The notes under the pieces were generated by a model. That model saw only the letters and a program-made list of their open reading frames with translations, did not search any database and was not told where the DNA came from. The translations under genes were made by a program, and so were the position numbers. A stretch of DNA of 6,433 nt, taken from positions 1-6,433 of the forward strand of contig CAMLOB010000246.1 in the NCBI GenBank assembly GCA_946481475.1, read 5' to 3'. The stretch comes from an uncultured Chlorobiota bacterium. GTDB lineage: Bacteria; Bacteroidota; Kapaibacteriia; OLB7. Of the stretch, positions 1 to 6,284 are shown one piece after another. How positions within the stretch are numbered: position 1 is the stretch's first letter; each line of letters starts with the position of its first letter.

Positions 1-1
1 G

Positions 2-2461
2 TACGACGCGGTGACCGGAAGCGTGAAGATCGGGAGTGCGACCGCGGCGACCGGAACGAATGACGGAGAGAAGGGGGCAAGCACTCAGACCGCAAACCAT
101 GCCTGGTTCTCCGCCGGGAACATTATCAACGTCGGGACAGGGGCGGTCATAGCCCCTGCCGTAACCGATTTTATCGGCACGCTGGGTCCGATAACATTCG
201 CCGCAAGGACCAACAATCAGGTCATTATGCGCTATCAGCCGAACGGAGCTCTGACGCCGAACGTTGTGGGAGGAAACGCGGCAAATGTGGTGGTAGCCGC
301 CCCTTCTACGGGTTCGGTTATCGGCGGTGGCGGACAGAACGCTGTGAACTTCAACCTGGTCAACGGCGATTATGATGTTATCGGAGGGGGTAACAGAAAC
401 GACATCGGCACGGCTCTCAATTCCTTTGACTATTCGACAATCGGCGGCGGTGATGATAATTCGATCCAGAACGATTACTCGACGGTCGGCGGCGGCCAGA
501 CCAACGTCATTATCAGCGATTGGGGAACGATCGGCGGCGGCCAGAATCACGACGTCAACGCCAATCACGGCACGGTCGGCGGTGGGTTCGACAACAATAT
601 CGGGGCTGCAGCCAACTTCGGCACGATAGCCGGCGGACGGGCCAATGCGGTGAACCGCATCAACGGCACCGTGGGTGGCGGAACCGGCAACAACGTGAAC
701 GGTGACCTCGGCACAGTCAGCGGCGGTGGCGGCAACAACGCCAACACGCTGGGATCGACGATCGGCGGCGGTCAGGCAAACAACATAAACGCACCGGCCG
801 ACAACGGCACGATCGGCGGCGGTCTGGGGAATATGGTCAACGGTATGCACGGCACGGTCGGCGGCGGTATGAACAACCATGCCAATTCTGACGGCAACGC
901 CATCGCCGGCGGACAGGATAACCATATCCAGTTGCCGTACGGAGCAATCGGTGGCGGTCGGAACAACAACATCGATGCCGATTACGGGGTGATCGGCGGC
1001 GGCCAGGATAACCACATCATGCCGAGTGGTTTCAACGGCACGATCGGTGGTGGTCAGGTCAACATGCTGGACGGAGATCACGGCACGATCGGCGGTGGTA
1101 TGGGAAACAACCTGCTGACGGTGGCGATGTTCGGCACAATCGGCGGCGGCACCGGAAACTTGCTTGATGCCGACAACGGCACGATCGGCGGCGGTGCAAA
1201 CAACAACATGGTCGGTCCGGGGTCCTTCTCCACGATTGGCGGCGGTCAGGGACACAACATCGATGCACCGTTTGCAACGGTCAGCGGCGGTCAGGCAAAC
1301 AGCGTCAATGCGGCGGGTGATTTCGGCACGATCAGTGGCGGTATCGCAAACCATATCGATGTCACCCGTGCGACGGTCGGTGGTGGCGAGAACAACCACA
1401 TTATCGGCGGCGGCATGTTCAGCACGATCGGCGGTGGTCTCAACAACATGATCGACAGGGATCGTGCGACGGTCAGTGGCGGTGAGAACAACCACATTAT
1501 CGGTGCGGGCACCTACAGCACAATCAGTGGCGGTATGAGCAACCATATCGATGTGGACCGGGCAACAATCGGTGGTGGTGAGATCAACAATATTGTTGCC
1601 GGCGGTTCATTCGGCACGATCGGCGGCGGCATTGCCAACCATATCGATGTCGGTCGCGGTACGGTCGGCGGTGGTGAGGCAAACGGAGTTATCGGTGCCG
1701 GATTCTTCGGCACGGTCGGCGGCGGTCAGGCGAATCTCGTCGATATACAGCACGGCACGGTCGGCGGCGGTGAAGGGAACCGCGTGGCCGGGGCGGCCTA
1801 CGGAACGATTCCGGGAGGGGATAACCTCCAGGCAATCAACAGCTACGCCCAGACGGCGGTCGGGTTCTTCAATGCTCCGCGCGGGGCCGTCCCGATTCGT
1901 CCCGCACCGGGCGCATTGACGGACGATCCCCTCTTCATGGTCGGCAACGGTGACTTCGCAGGGGGTGTTCCTGTCCGTACCAACGCATTCGAGGTCTCCT
2001 ACAACGGGCACTCGGTCGTCTTCGACATCAACGGAAGCGGCGGCGCGACCATTGCTCCGATGCCGGGGCGTCCTTCGATTCCAGGGGCAACCTACATCGA
2101 CAATGTCATTTATGCGTGGGCTGACGTTCCGGCGACAGCGGGCGGTGCAGGGACTGTGGTCACTCCGAATGATGATTTCGGCGTCTCCTCAATCGTCAAA
2201 GGAGCCTTGCCCGGAGAGTACATTGTGACCATCAATGTGGTTGATCCGGCCACCGGAGCCGTCGTTGTGCTCAACAGCGCATCGATCACGGCGACGCTGG
2301 TGGACGATCCGCTGTACAGCATCTCCTGCGGATCGGTTACAACATCACGGATCGGAACCTTCGGACCGAATACGTTCAAGATCCAGACATTTGATATGAG
2401 CGGCGGCTTCTGCACGCAGGATGACCTTCCGTTCATGTTCAAGGTGACCGGACGGCCGTAA
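2..2461 (+). CDS. Large glycine-rich beta-roll repeat surface protein, 3' part (YadA/haemagglutinin-head-like repeats plus tail-fibre-like C-terminal domain)
   Basis: The frame is open to the left edge (Tyr-Asp-Ala precede the first possible GTG at 11), so the true start is outside and 819 codons are visible. Three parts can be seen. Bases 2-313 encode a lead-in with 'DFIGT', 'ARTNNQVIMRY' and 'PNVVGG', like the spacer that precedes such repeats in other bacterial surface proteins. Bases 314-1801 encode about 31 units of the form x-T-[IV]-G-G-G-x-x-N, mostly 15 or 17 residues long, the pattern of left-handed beta-roll heads in trimeric adhesins. Bases 1802-2458 begin with a decayed unit (GTIPGG) and a linker ('FMVGNGD', 'NAFEVSYNG'), then a roughly 120-residue domain ('DNVIYAWADV', 'FGVSSI', 'GEYIVTI', 'LPFMFKV') resembling phage tail-fibre tips. 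No YadA-type membrane anchor, hydrophobic helix or type IX sorting tail is visible. Adhesion or structural surface function is inferred from family style; ligand and secretion route are unknown. Confidence 0.85.
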   Translation, partial: YDAVTGSVKIGSATAATGTNDGEKGASTQTANHAWFSAGNIINVGTGAVIAPAVTDFIGTLGPITFAARTNNQVIMRYQPNGALTPNVVGGNAANVVVAAPSTGSVIGGGGQNAVNFNLVNGDYDVIGGGNRNDIGTALNSFDYSTIGGGDDNSIQNDYSTVGGGQTNVIISDWGTIGGGQNHDVNANHGTVGGGFDNNIGAAANFGTIAGGRANAVNRINGTVGGGTGNNVNGDLGTVSGGGGNNANTLGSTIGGGQANNINAPADNGTIGGGLGNMVNGMHGTVGGGMNNHANSDGNAIAGGQDNHIQLPYGAIGGGRNNNIDADYGVIGGGQDNHIMPSGFNGTIGGGQVNMLDGDHGTIGGGMGNNLLTVAMFGTIGGGTGNLLDADNGTIGGGANNNMVGPGSFSTIGGGQGHNIDAPFATVSGGQANSVNAAGDFGTISGGIANHIDVTRATVGGGENNHIIGGGMFSTIGGGLNNMIDRDRATVSGGENNHIIGAGTYSTISGGMSNHIDVDRATIGGGEINNIVAGGSFGTIGGGIANHIDVGRGTVGGGEANGVIGAGFFGTVGGGQANLVDIQHGTVGGGEGNRVAGAAYGTIPGGDNLQAINSYAQTAVGFFNAPRGAVPIRPAPGALTDDPLFMVGNGDFAGGVPVRTNAFEVSYNGHSVVFDINGSGGATIAPMPGRPSIPGATYIDNVIYAWADVPATAGGAGTVVTPNDDFGVSSIVKGALPGEYIVTINVVDPATGAVVVLNSASITATLVDDPLYSISCGSVTTSRIGTFGPNTFKIQTFDMSGGFCTQDDLPFMFKVTGRP
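314..1801 (+). repeat. Tandem 15-20 residue glycine-rich beta-roll repeats (about 31 units) within the first CDS
   Basis: Each unit begins x-T-[IV]-[GSA]-G-G and carries Asn, occasionally His, at position 9. Unit lengths in order from 314 are 20, 20, 15, 15, 15, 17, 15, 15, 15, 17, 15, 15, 15, 15; from 986 they alternate 17 and 15 eight times; the last unit (1754-1801) is 16. The codons GGC-GGC-GGT/GGC recur, so the DNA is itself repetitive and could recombine. The 15-residue unit corresponds to the 'ATVGGGxNNxASGxY' type familiar from trimeric autotransporter heads. Confidence 0.9.
986..1753 (+). repeat. Eight perfect-length 96-bp (32-residue) higher-order modules, 17+15 residues
   Basis: From 986 every unit pair is one 17-residue unit then one 15-residue unit, eight times without a length exception. 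Some neighbouring modules are close at the DNA level: GAGAACAACCACATTATCGG occurs at 1388 and again at 1484 (96 apart), and AACCATATCGATGT at 1349, 1541 and 1637 (192 and 96 apart). This indicates expansion by duplication of the 96-bp dimer rather than of single coils. Confidence 0.9.
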
Positions 2462-2497
2462 TCCGAACGGTAATAGCATCCTCACTTCGACACGTTT

Positions 2498-2535
2498 ACA
2501 TCCTCCGCACAGTCGTGCGGAGGATGTGTCGTTTT
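2498..2535 (+). terminator. Rho-independent terminator of the repeat-protein gene
   Basis: A perfect 13-bp stem, ACATCCTCCGCAC (2498-2510) with GTGCGGAGGATGT (2515-2527), closes a four-base loop (AGTC) and is followed by GTCGTTTT (2528-2535). It lies 36 bases after the TAA at 2459-2461. The short T run is not ideal, but the stem is long, GC-rich and unbroken. Confidence 0.85.
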
Positions 2536-2539
2536 ATCA

Positions 2540-2547
2540 GGGGGGGG
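2540..2547 (+). repeat. Run of eight G in the leader of the Asp-box protein gene
   Basis: Eight consecutive G lie just after the terminator and about 158 bases before the chosen ATG at 2706. G runs of this length can vary by slipped-strand pairing. Here the run is not within a supported coding sequence, so any effect would be on transcription or the leader RNA. Confidence 0.6.
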
Positions 2548-2693
2548 CCGAGAGGATGGACTTCTTTCGCTTGCATCAAGCTGCCGGTAACAAAAAAAGT
2601 TTTTTCGGTGTCTCACTCTCAGCACGACCGGCCGTAAATACATCTATCCGTATATCTGAAGTGACAGTGCCGGGCCAACACTTCCCGAACCCG

Positions 2694-2700
2694 AAGGAGG
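2694..2700 (+). promoter_or_regulatory. Strong ribosome binding site deciding the start of the Asp-box protein
   Basis: AAGGAGG ends five bases before the ATG at 2706. It outranks the further upstream in-frame GTG at 2526, which lies inside the terminator stem and has no comparable site. It also places a signal peptide exactly at the N-terminus. Confidence 0.9.
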
Positions 2701-2705
2701 TATTT

Positions 2706-4889
2706 ATGATTACTATAGAATATTGCCTGCATATTATTTCTCGGCCGGTCCAGTGGATCGGATTCCTTCTTCTATTTGCTTCCGCATGGGGAAGACTTGA
2801 TGCCCAGAACATTGATGACTGGCAATTTCTGAACGGTCCTCCCGACCAGAACGTCCGGGTTGTGTCCGTCGCTGCGGATACCGTGCTTGTTACCGATCAG
2901 TATGGAAGACTCTGGACTACCTCGGATAAGGGAGAGGAGTGGTATGTGACGTCGGAGCATATAAAACGGGCGAATGTGACGTCGGGGGGAAATATCATTA
3001 TTATTTCCAATACGCCGGTCGATAATTATGTCAATAGCGTGAAGATATCGAGTGACCTGGGGCGTAACTGGACTCAAGTATTTGCCGAACAGGGCTTTTA
3101 CATTGAGAATATTCTTCCCGTCAAGGATGTACTCTACCTGATAGGCCTGGAAAGTGGTGCCTCGGTCGCCCGTACGCTACGTTCTACGGATGATGGAGTA
3201 ACGTGGGAAGACGTCGATCCGATGACGGGAGGAGGAGCCTTCACTTCCGGATGTCCTTCCGACCGGAATCTGTATCGTTTCGACGGATCCCGATTGTACC
3301 GTTTACGAGCTGATGAGAAGGAATGGGAAGATATGCAAACGGTGCCCGATAACACGTACAAGCTGACCTTTATCAACGGCTCCTCCTGCGGACTTTACGC
3401 CTTCGTCACAGGGGGAGATGTATATGAATCGACTGATGGCGGGGGGACGTTTACGTTAACCGACCTGCAGGTCCCCTCCTATCTGACCGAAGTAACCTCG
3501 GCGGGCGATCTGTATTTCCGTCTGCCGACAACTCCTCCGTATCAGATACTCCGAACTCCGATCGATGGAGGAGAGACCGTCACTATCGACTTCCCTCTGG
3601 CTGACTCGGTTGTCGCATCGCTGCAGATCATCGATAGAGATCATCTCATAATAAACTATCTGGAGTTGGGAGCTTATTATTCCGATGACGGAGGCGAAAC
3701 GTGGAAGAATATGGCGATACCCGGAGCCGATGTTCGGCTGCTGGATGAAGACAATGCCGGTCAACTGCTGGCTTCAACTCCCATAGAAAGTTTCCTTACC
3801 ACTGATGACGGTCTTGCCTGGCGCAAACTGAACGTACCCGGGGTAAAGAAACTGCTGGACTATCGGCACGCCGGCCATCAGCATCCTATCACCGGAACGC
3901 TTCAGCAAACCGGCCGGATCTTCATCTCTACACTTGGACTGTACGGTTCCGACGACAACGGTGAGACCTGGACGGAGTATATCGCTCCGATTCGCCCCGA
4001 TGATGCCGGGGTTGTTTACCGGACCGGAAACGGTACGATTCTCTACTTCGCTCACTTCCGTTATCGTTCGACGGATAACGGCGAGACGTGGGAGGAGTAC
4101 GAGAACGGCGCTTCCTGGGTGAGCGGATCGATTATTGCCGAGCGGGAGGGAGTGCTCTACACCACAGGTACGAACGGGTGGGACAATGCTCTCTTTTTAT
4201 CGACCGATGACGGAGTAAGCTGGCAGCTTGTTCCGTTCCCTTCCTCCTTCTCCCCGTTAGAGGTCGTGCAAAGTGCCGTCGTTACCGCCGACGGATCGTT
4301 GCTGATAGGGAAGTGGGAATCTTCCTTCTGGAAAAAGAGCGGCGGGGAATGGGAGGAAATCTCCGGCCCGGCAGCCTGTGAGGAGCAGGCGGACGAAGCG
4401 CTCCTCTTTACCGACCGTATCGGCTTCCTCTATGTGAGCACGCCGTGCGGAGTCTACAGGTCGGTCGATAACGGCGGGAGCTGGCATCTCTTTGCAGTCG
4501 AACCTGACGACAAGTTTGTCCGCCGGCAGCACATCGCCCGTTCCGGAAGCGTCTTCGGGGCGACAGGTACGGGTCTCTACAAGGCGCAGGCTCCTCTCTC
4601 GGTTCCGGGCGATGGAAACCCGGGATCCGGACCGGCCCTTGTACATCTTCCCAATCCTCTCATCGATAAAGGGAAGATCCTCTTCAGCCTGGCGGAACGG
4701 AGTCACGTAAGCATCGATCTGTATGATGTACAGGGGCGACTGATCGAGACGGTGGTTCAGGGGGAATATCCGGAGGGAGATCATGGGGTGATGTGGGATG
4801 CGGCCGCGGCGATTCCTTCCGGAGCATACATGCTGGTGTTGAACGCAGGAGAGAAGAAGACGGCCGTACGCCTGATGATTACCGAGTAG
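2706..4889 (+). CDS. Secreted Asp-box (BNR/sortilin-like) beta-propeller protein with type IX secretion C-terminal sorting domain
   Basis: This 727-residue protein starts with a signal peptide: a hydrophobic core (WIGFLLLFASAW, 17-28) and likely cleavage at LDA|Q (33/34). Ten clear Asp-boxes (S/T-x-D-x-G-x-x-W/F) begin at residues 72, 115, 160, 242, 326, 365, 415, 455, 499 and 586; decayed copies sit near 200, 285 and 542, giving about 43-residue spacing. Such repeats form beta-propeller blades as in VPS10/sortilin, photosystem-assembly and sialidase-fold proteins. I see no sialidase catalytic set (Arg triad or FRIP), so no enzyme activity is claimed. Residues 645-727 look like a Por/type IX sorting domain of the FlgD-like immunoglobulin fold ('NPLIDKGKILFSL', 'IDLYDVQGRLI', 'PSGAYMLVL', 'KKTAVRLMI'). 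Inference: exported by Sec, crosses the outer membrane by type IX secretion, and is surface-attached or released. It is separated from the upstream gene by a terminator and from hemE by a hairpin, so it is probably monocistronic. Confidence 0.88.
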   Translation: MITIEYCLHIISRPVQWIGFLLLFASAWGRLDAQNIDDWQFLNGPPDQNVRVVSVAADTVLVTDQYGRLWTTSDKGEEWYVTSEHIKRANVTSGGNIIIISNTPVDNYVNSVKISSDLGRNWTQVFAEQGFYIENILPVKDVLYLIGLESGASVARTLRSTDDGVTWEDVDPMTGGGAFTSGCPSDRNLYRFDGSRLYRLRADEKEWEDMQTVPDNTYKLTFINGSSCGLYAFVTGGDVYESTDGGGTFTLTDLQVPSYLTEVTSAGDLYFRLPTTPPYQILRTPIDGGETVTIDFPLADSVVASLQIIDRDHLIINYLELGAYYSDDGGETWKNMAIPGADVRLLDEDNAGQLLASTPIESFLTTDDGLAWRKLNVPGVKKLLDYRHAGHQHPITGTLQQTGRIFISTLGLYGSDDNGETWTEYIAPIRPDDAGVVYRTGNGTILYFAHFRYRSTDNGETWEEYENGASWVSGSIIAEREGVLYTTGTNGWDNALFLSTDDGVSWQLVPFPSSFSPLEVVQSAVVTADGSLLIGKWESSFWKKSGGEWEEISGPAACEEQADEALLFTDRIGFLYVSTPCGVYRSVDNGGSWHLFAVEPDDKFVRRQHIARSGSVFGATGTGLYKAQAPLSVPGDGNPGSGPALVHLPNPLIDKGKILFSLAERSHVSIDLYDVQGRLIETVVQGEYPEGDHGVMWDAAAAIPSGAYMLVLNAGEKKTAVRLMITE
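2919..4484 (+). repeat. Asp-box repeat region (ten clear plus three decayed copies)
   Basis: Motif start residues, counted from the ATG at 2706, are 72, 115, 160, (200), 242, (285), 326, 365, 415, 455, 499, (542) and 586, with decayed copies in brackets. Gaps are 39-50 residues. The copies differ in sequence, so this is an old protein repeat and not a recent DNA tandem array. A further half-blade without a box ('GLYKAQ', residues 623-628) continues the spacing. Confidence 0.85.
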
Positions 4890-4896
4890 GGAATCC

Positions 4897-4938
4897 CATT
4901 CTCCGGTTCAACCCCTTTCGGAATTGAGCCGGAGAATG
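4897..4938 (+). terminator. Long hairpin between the Asp-box gene and hemE, probable terminator
   Basis: CATTCTCCGGTTCAA (4897-4911) pairs with TTGAGCCGGAGAATG (4924-4938) over 15 positions with a single G-T wobble and a 12-base loop. It starts seven bases after the stop codon at 4887-4889. No T tract follows (ACACTCTG), so it is not a textbook intrinsic terminator; it may act as an mRNA 3'-end stabiliser or a terminator in a lineage less dependent on a T run. Confidence 0.6.
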
Positions 4939-5012
4939 ACACTCTGTGCAATCTTTCTCCCGATGCTTCTTGTATCTTCCGCTTTCTTTACAAAGCAGAG
5001 GATACAGGAGCA

Positions 5013-6071
5013 ATGCCGAACGATCAACTGAACTCTCTTCTCCTTCGTGCCCTGCGGGGCGAATCGGTCGAACGCCGTCCCGTCTGGATGATGCGGCAGG
5101 CCGGGCGCTATCTGCCGGAGTACCGTGCGATCCGGGCCGGAACGAATTTCCTCGGTCTCTGTCGGACGCCGGATCTGGCCGCCGAAGTGACCATCCAGCC
5201 GGTCGACATCGTCGGGGTTGATGCGGCGATTATCTTCAGCGACATTCTGGTGATTCCAGAGGCGATGGGGATGCACCTGATTGTCGAGGAAGGGAAGGGG
5301 GGGCCGCAGTTCCCGGAACCCTTGCGGTCGGTTGAGGAGATCGACAAACTCCATACGGGCATTGCCGATCGTCTGGACTACGTCTACGCTGCAATCGGCC
5401 AGACGAAGCGGAGACTGGAGGGGCGCGTGCCGGTGATCGGCTTTGCCGGAGCTCCGCTGACGCTGGCCGCCTATATGATCGAGGGGCACGGATCGAAGAC
5501 CTTCAACACGTTCAAACGGTTCCTCTTCTCCGAACCTGATGGGATGCATCGGCTCCTGGATATGCTGGCTGCGGAGTTGATCGATTATCTCGTCGCTCAG
5601 GCGAAGGCCGGGGCGAATATGCTTCAGTTGTTCGATACGTGGGCCGGATTGCTGCCGGAAGAGGAGTATCGTGCCTTCGGTCTTCGTCATGCCGCGACCG
5701 TACTGCGTGAGGTTTCCCGTCTCCTGCCCGATGTCCCGATTCTCTATTTCCCGAAAGGTATCCGCGGCTACGACGGTTTTGCCGATTCAGGTGCTTCGGG
5801 ATTCGGCATCGATTGGGGAACTGATCTGGCGCGGGCCGACAGGGAGATCCCGTCGGGCTTTGCCTTGCAGGGGAATCTGGATCCGGCGGTTCTGCTGACC
5901 TCTCCCGAAAATATCCGCGAGCGGACCTTGAAGATGATGGCGAAGATCTCTCCACAGCGTCCTTATGTCGTCAATCTCGGTCACGGGATCGACAAGGAGA
6001 CACCGGTCGACCATGCCCGGGTTTTTATCCGGACGGTCAGGGAATTTTCTCATTCGGTGTCGGCCGTTTAG
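5013..6071 (+). CDS. hemE: Uroporphyrinogen decarboxylase
   Basis: Catalyses decarboxylation of the four acetate side chains of uroporphyrinogen III to give coproporphyrinogen III in haem biosynthesis; cytosolic and cofactor-free. The 352-residue length is normal for the family and the gene is intact. The first signature, PVWMMRQAGRYLPEYR (23-38), supplies the substrate-binding arginines R28 and R32. D77 in FSDIL matches the essential aspartate that holds the pyrrole nitrogens. GFAGAPLTLAAYMIEG (143-158) is the second signature, with Y154. FDTWAG (207-212), LQGNLDP (285-291) and NLGHGI (321-326, H324) complete the site. In the second signature Leu149 replaces the usual aromatic residue. The start ATG has GAGG at 4998-5001, 11 bases upstream; AGGAG at 5006-5010 is only two bases away and probably too close. 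No other haem gene is beside it. Confidence 0.97.
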   Translation: MPNDQLNSLLLRALRGESVERRPVWMMRQAGRYLPEYRAIRAGTNFLGLCRTPDLAAEVTIQPVDIVGVDAAIIFSDILVIPEAMGMHLIVEEGKGGPQFPEPLRSVEEIDKLHTGIADRLDYVYAAIGQTKRRLEGRVPVIGFAGAPLTLAAYMIEGHGSKTFNTFKRFLFSEPDGMHRLLDMLAAELIDYLVAQAKAGANMLQLFDTWAGLLPEEEYRAFGLRHAATVLREVSRLLPDVPILYFPKGIRGYDGFADSGASGFGIDWGTDLARADREIPSGFALQGNLDPAVLLTSPENIRERTLKMMAKISPQRPYVVNLGHGIDKETPVDHARVFIRTVREFSHSVSAV

Positions 6072-6088
6072 CGTACACAGAGTTTTTC

Positions 6089-6120
6089 GGGATGGCCTTG
6101 TGAAAGAGGCCGGAATTCCC
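6089..6120 (+). terminator. Weak hairpin after hemE, possible terminator
   Basis: GGCCTT (6094-6099) pairs with GAGGCC (6106-6111) around a six-base loop, with an outer GGGA/TCCC pairing (6089-6092 with 6117-6120) across an asymmetric bulge. It begins 18 bases after the hemE stop. No T run follows, so termination is uncertain. Confidence 0.3.
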
Positions 6121-6177
6121 CATCTTGTTCGGCGATTGTGGTCTGATTCAGAGTAACCCGTCAGGGATCTCTTCGGC

Positions 6178-6218
6178 TTGAACTACTCGCGCCGTAGCGG
6201 CACTTCGCAATTGTTCAA
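6178..6218 (+). promoter_or_regulatory. Nested inverted repeat in the leader of the TerC/Alx-family gene
   Basis: TTGAAC (6178-6183) is complementary to GTTCAA (6213-6218), and within it GCCG (6191-6194) pairs with CGGC (6198-6201). It lies 66 bases before the GTG start. It could be an operator or leader RNA structure, or chance. The conserved yybP-ykoY manganese riboswitch core that precedes some alx genes was not seen. Confidence 0.25.
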
Positions 6219-6284
6219 ATCTATCTGCCGTGTCGGCCCTCAGATACCGGCGGAAACGTATCAGGAATTTTCTCGGGAGCGGGT

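Noticed and set aside
314..1801. CRISPR-like or satellite array
   Set aside because: The period is a multiple of three, the frame is open throughout, and substitutions preserve the protein motif; this is a coding repeat.
2526..2705. N-terminal extension of the Asp-box protein from a GTG at 2526
   Set aside because: The GTG lies inside the terminator stem, the 60 extra residues look non-coding, and the ATG at 2706 has a strong AAGGAGG site and begins a clear signal peptide.
2627..2749. ACCGGCCG (2627-2634) and CGGCCGGT (2742-2749) as an inverted repeat that could mask the ribosome binding site
   Set aside because: Only eight GC-rich, nearly self-palindromic bases about 107 apart; easily chance, with no supporting structure between.
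2919..4484. Sialidase or other glycosidase activity for the Asp-box protein
   Set aside because: Asp-boxes are structural; the Arg triad, FRIP motif and catalytic Tyr/Glu arrangement of sialidases were not seen.
4257..4784. Antisense open frame (175 codons) within the Asp-box gene
   Set aside because: It is opposite conserved Asp-box and sorting-domain coding sequence and has no recognisable motif.
4970..4994. Promoter for hemE (TTGTAT ... TACAAA)
   Set aside because: The spacing between the elements is about 13 bases, too short for a sigma-70 promoter, and no TAnnTTTG-type element was found.
4908..5690. Long antisense open frame (260 codons) over hemE
   Set aside because: It lies opposite a well-supported hemE, shows no recognisable domain, and its last part overlaps the hairpin; it is a shadow of GC-biased codons.
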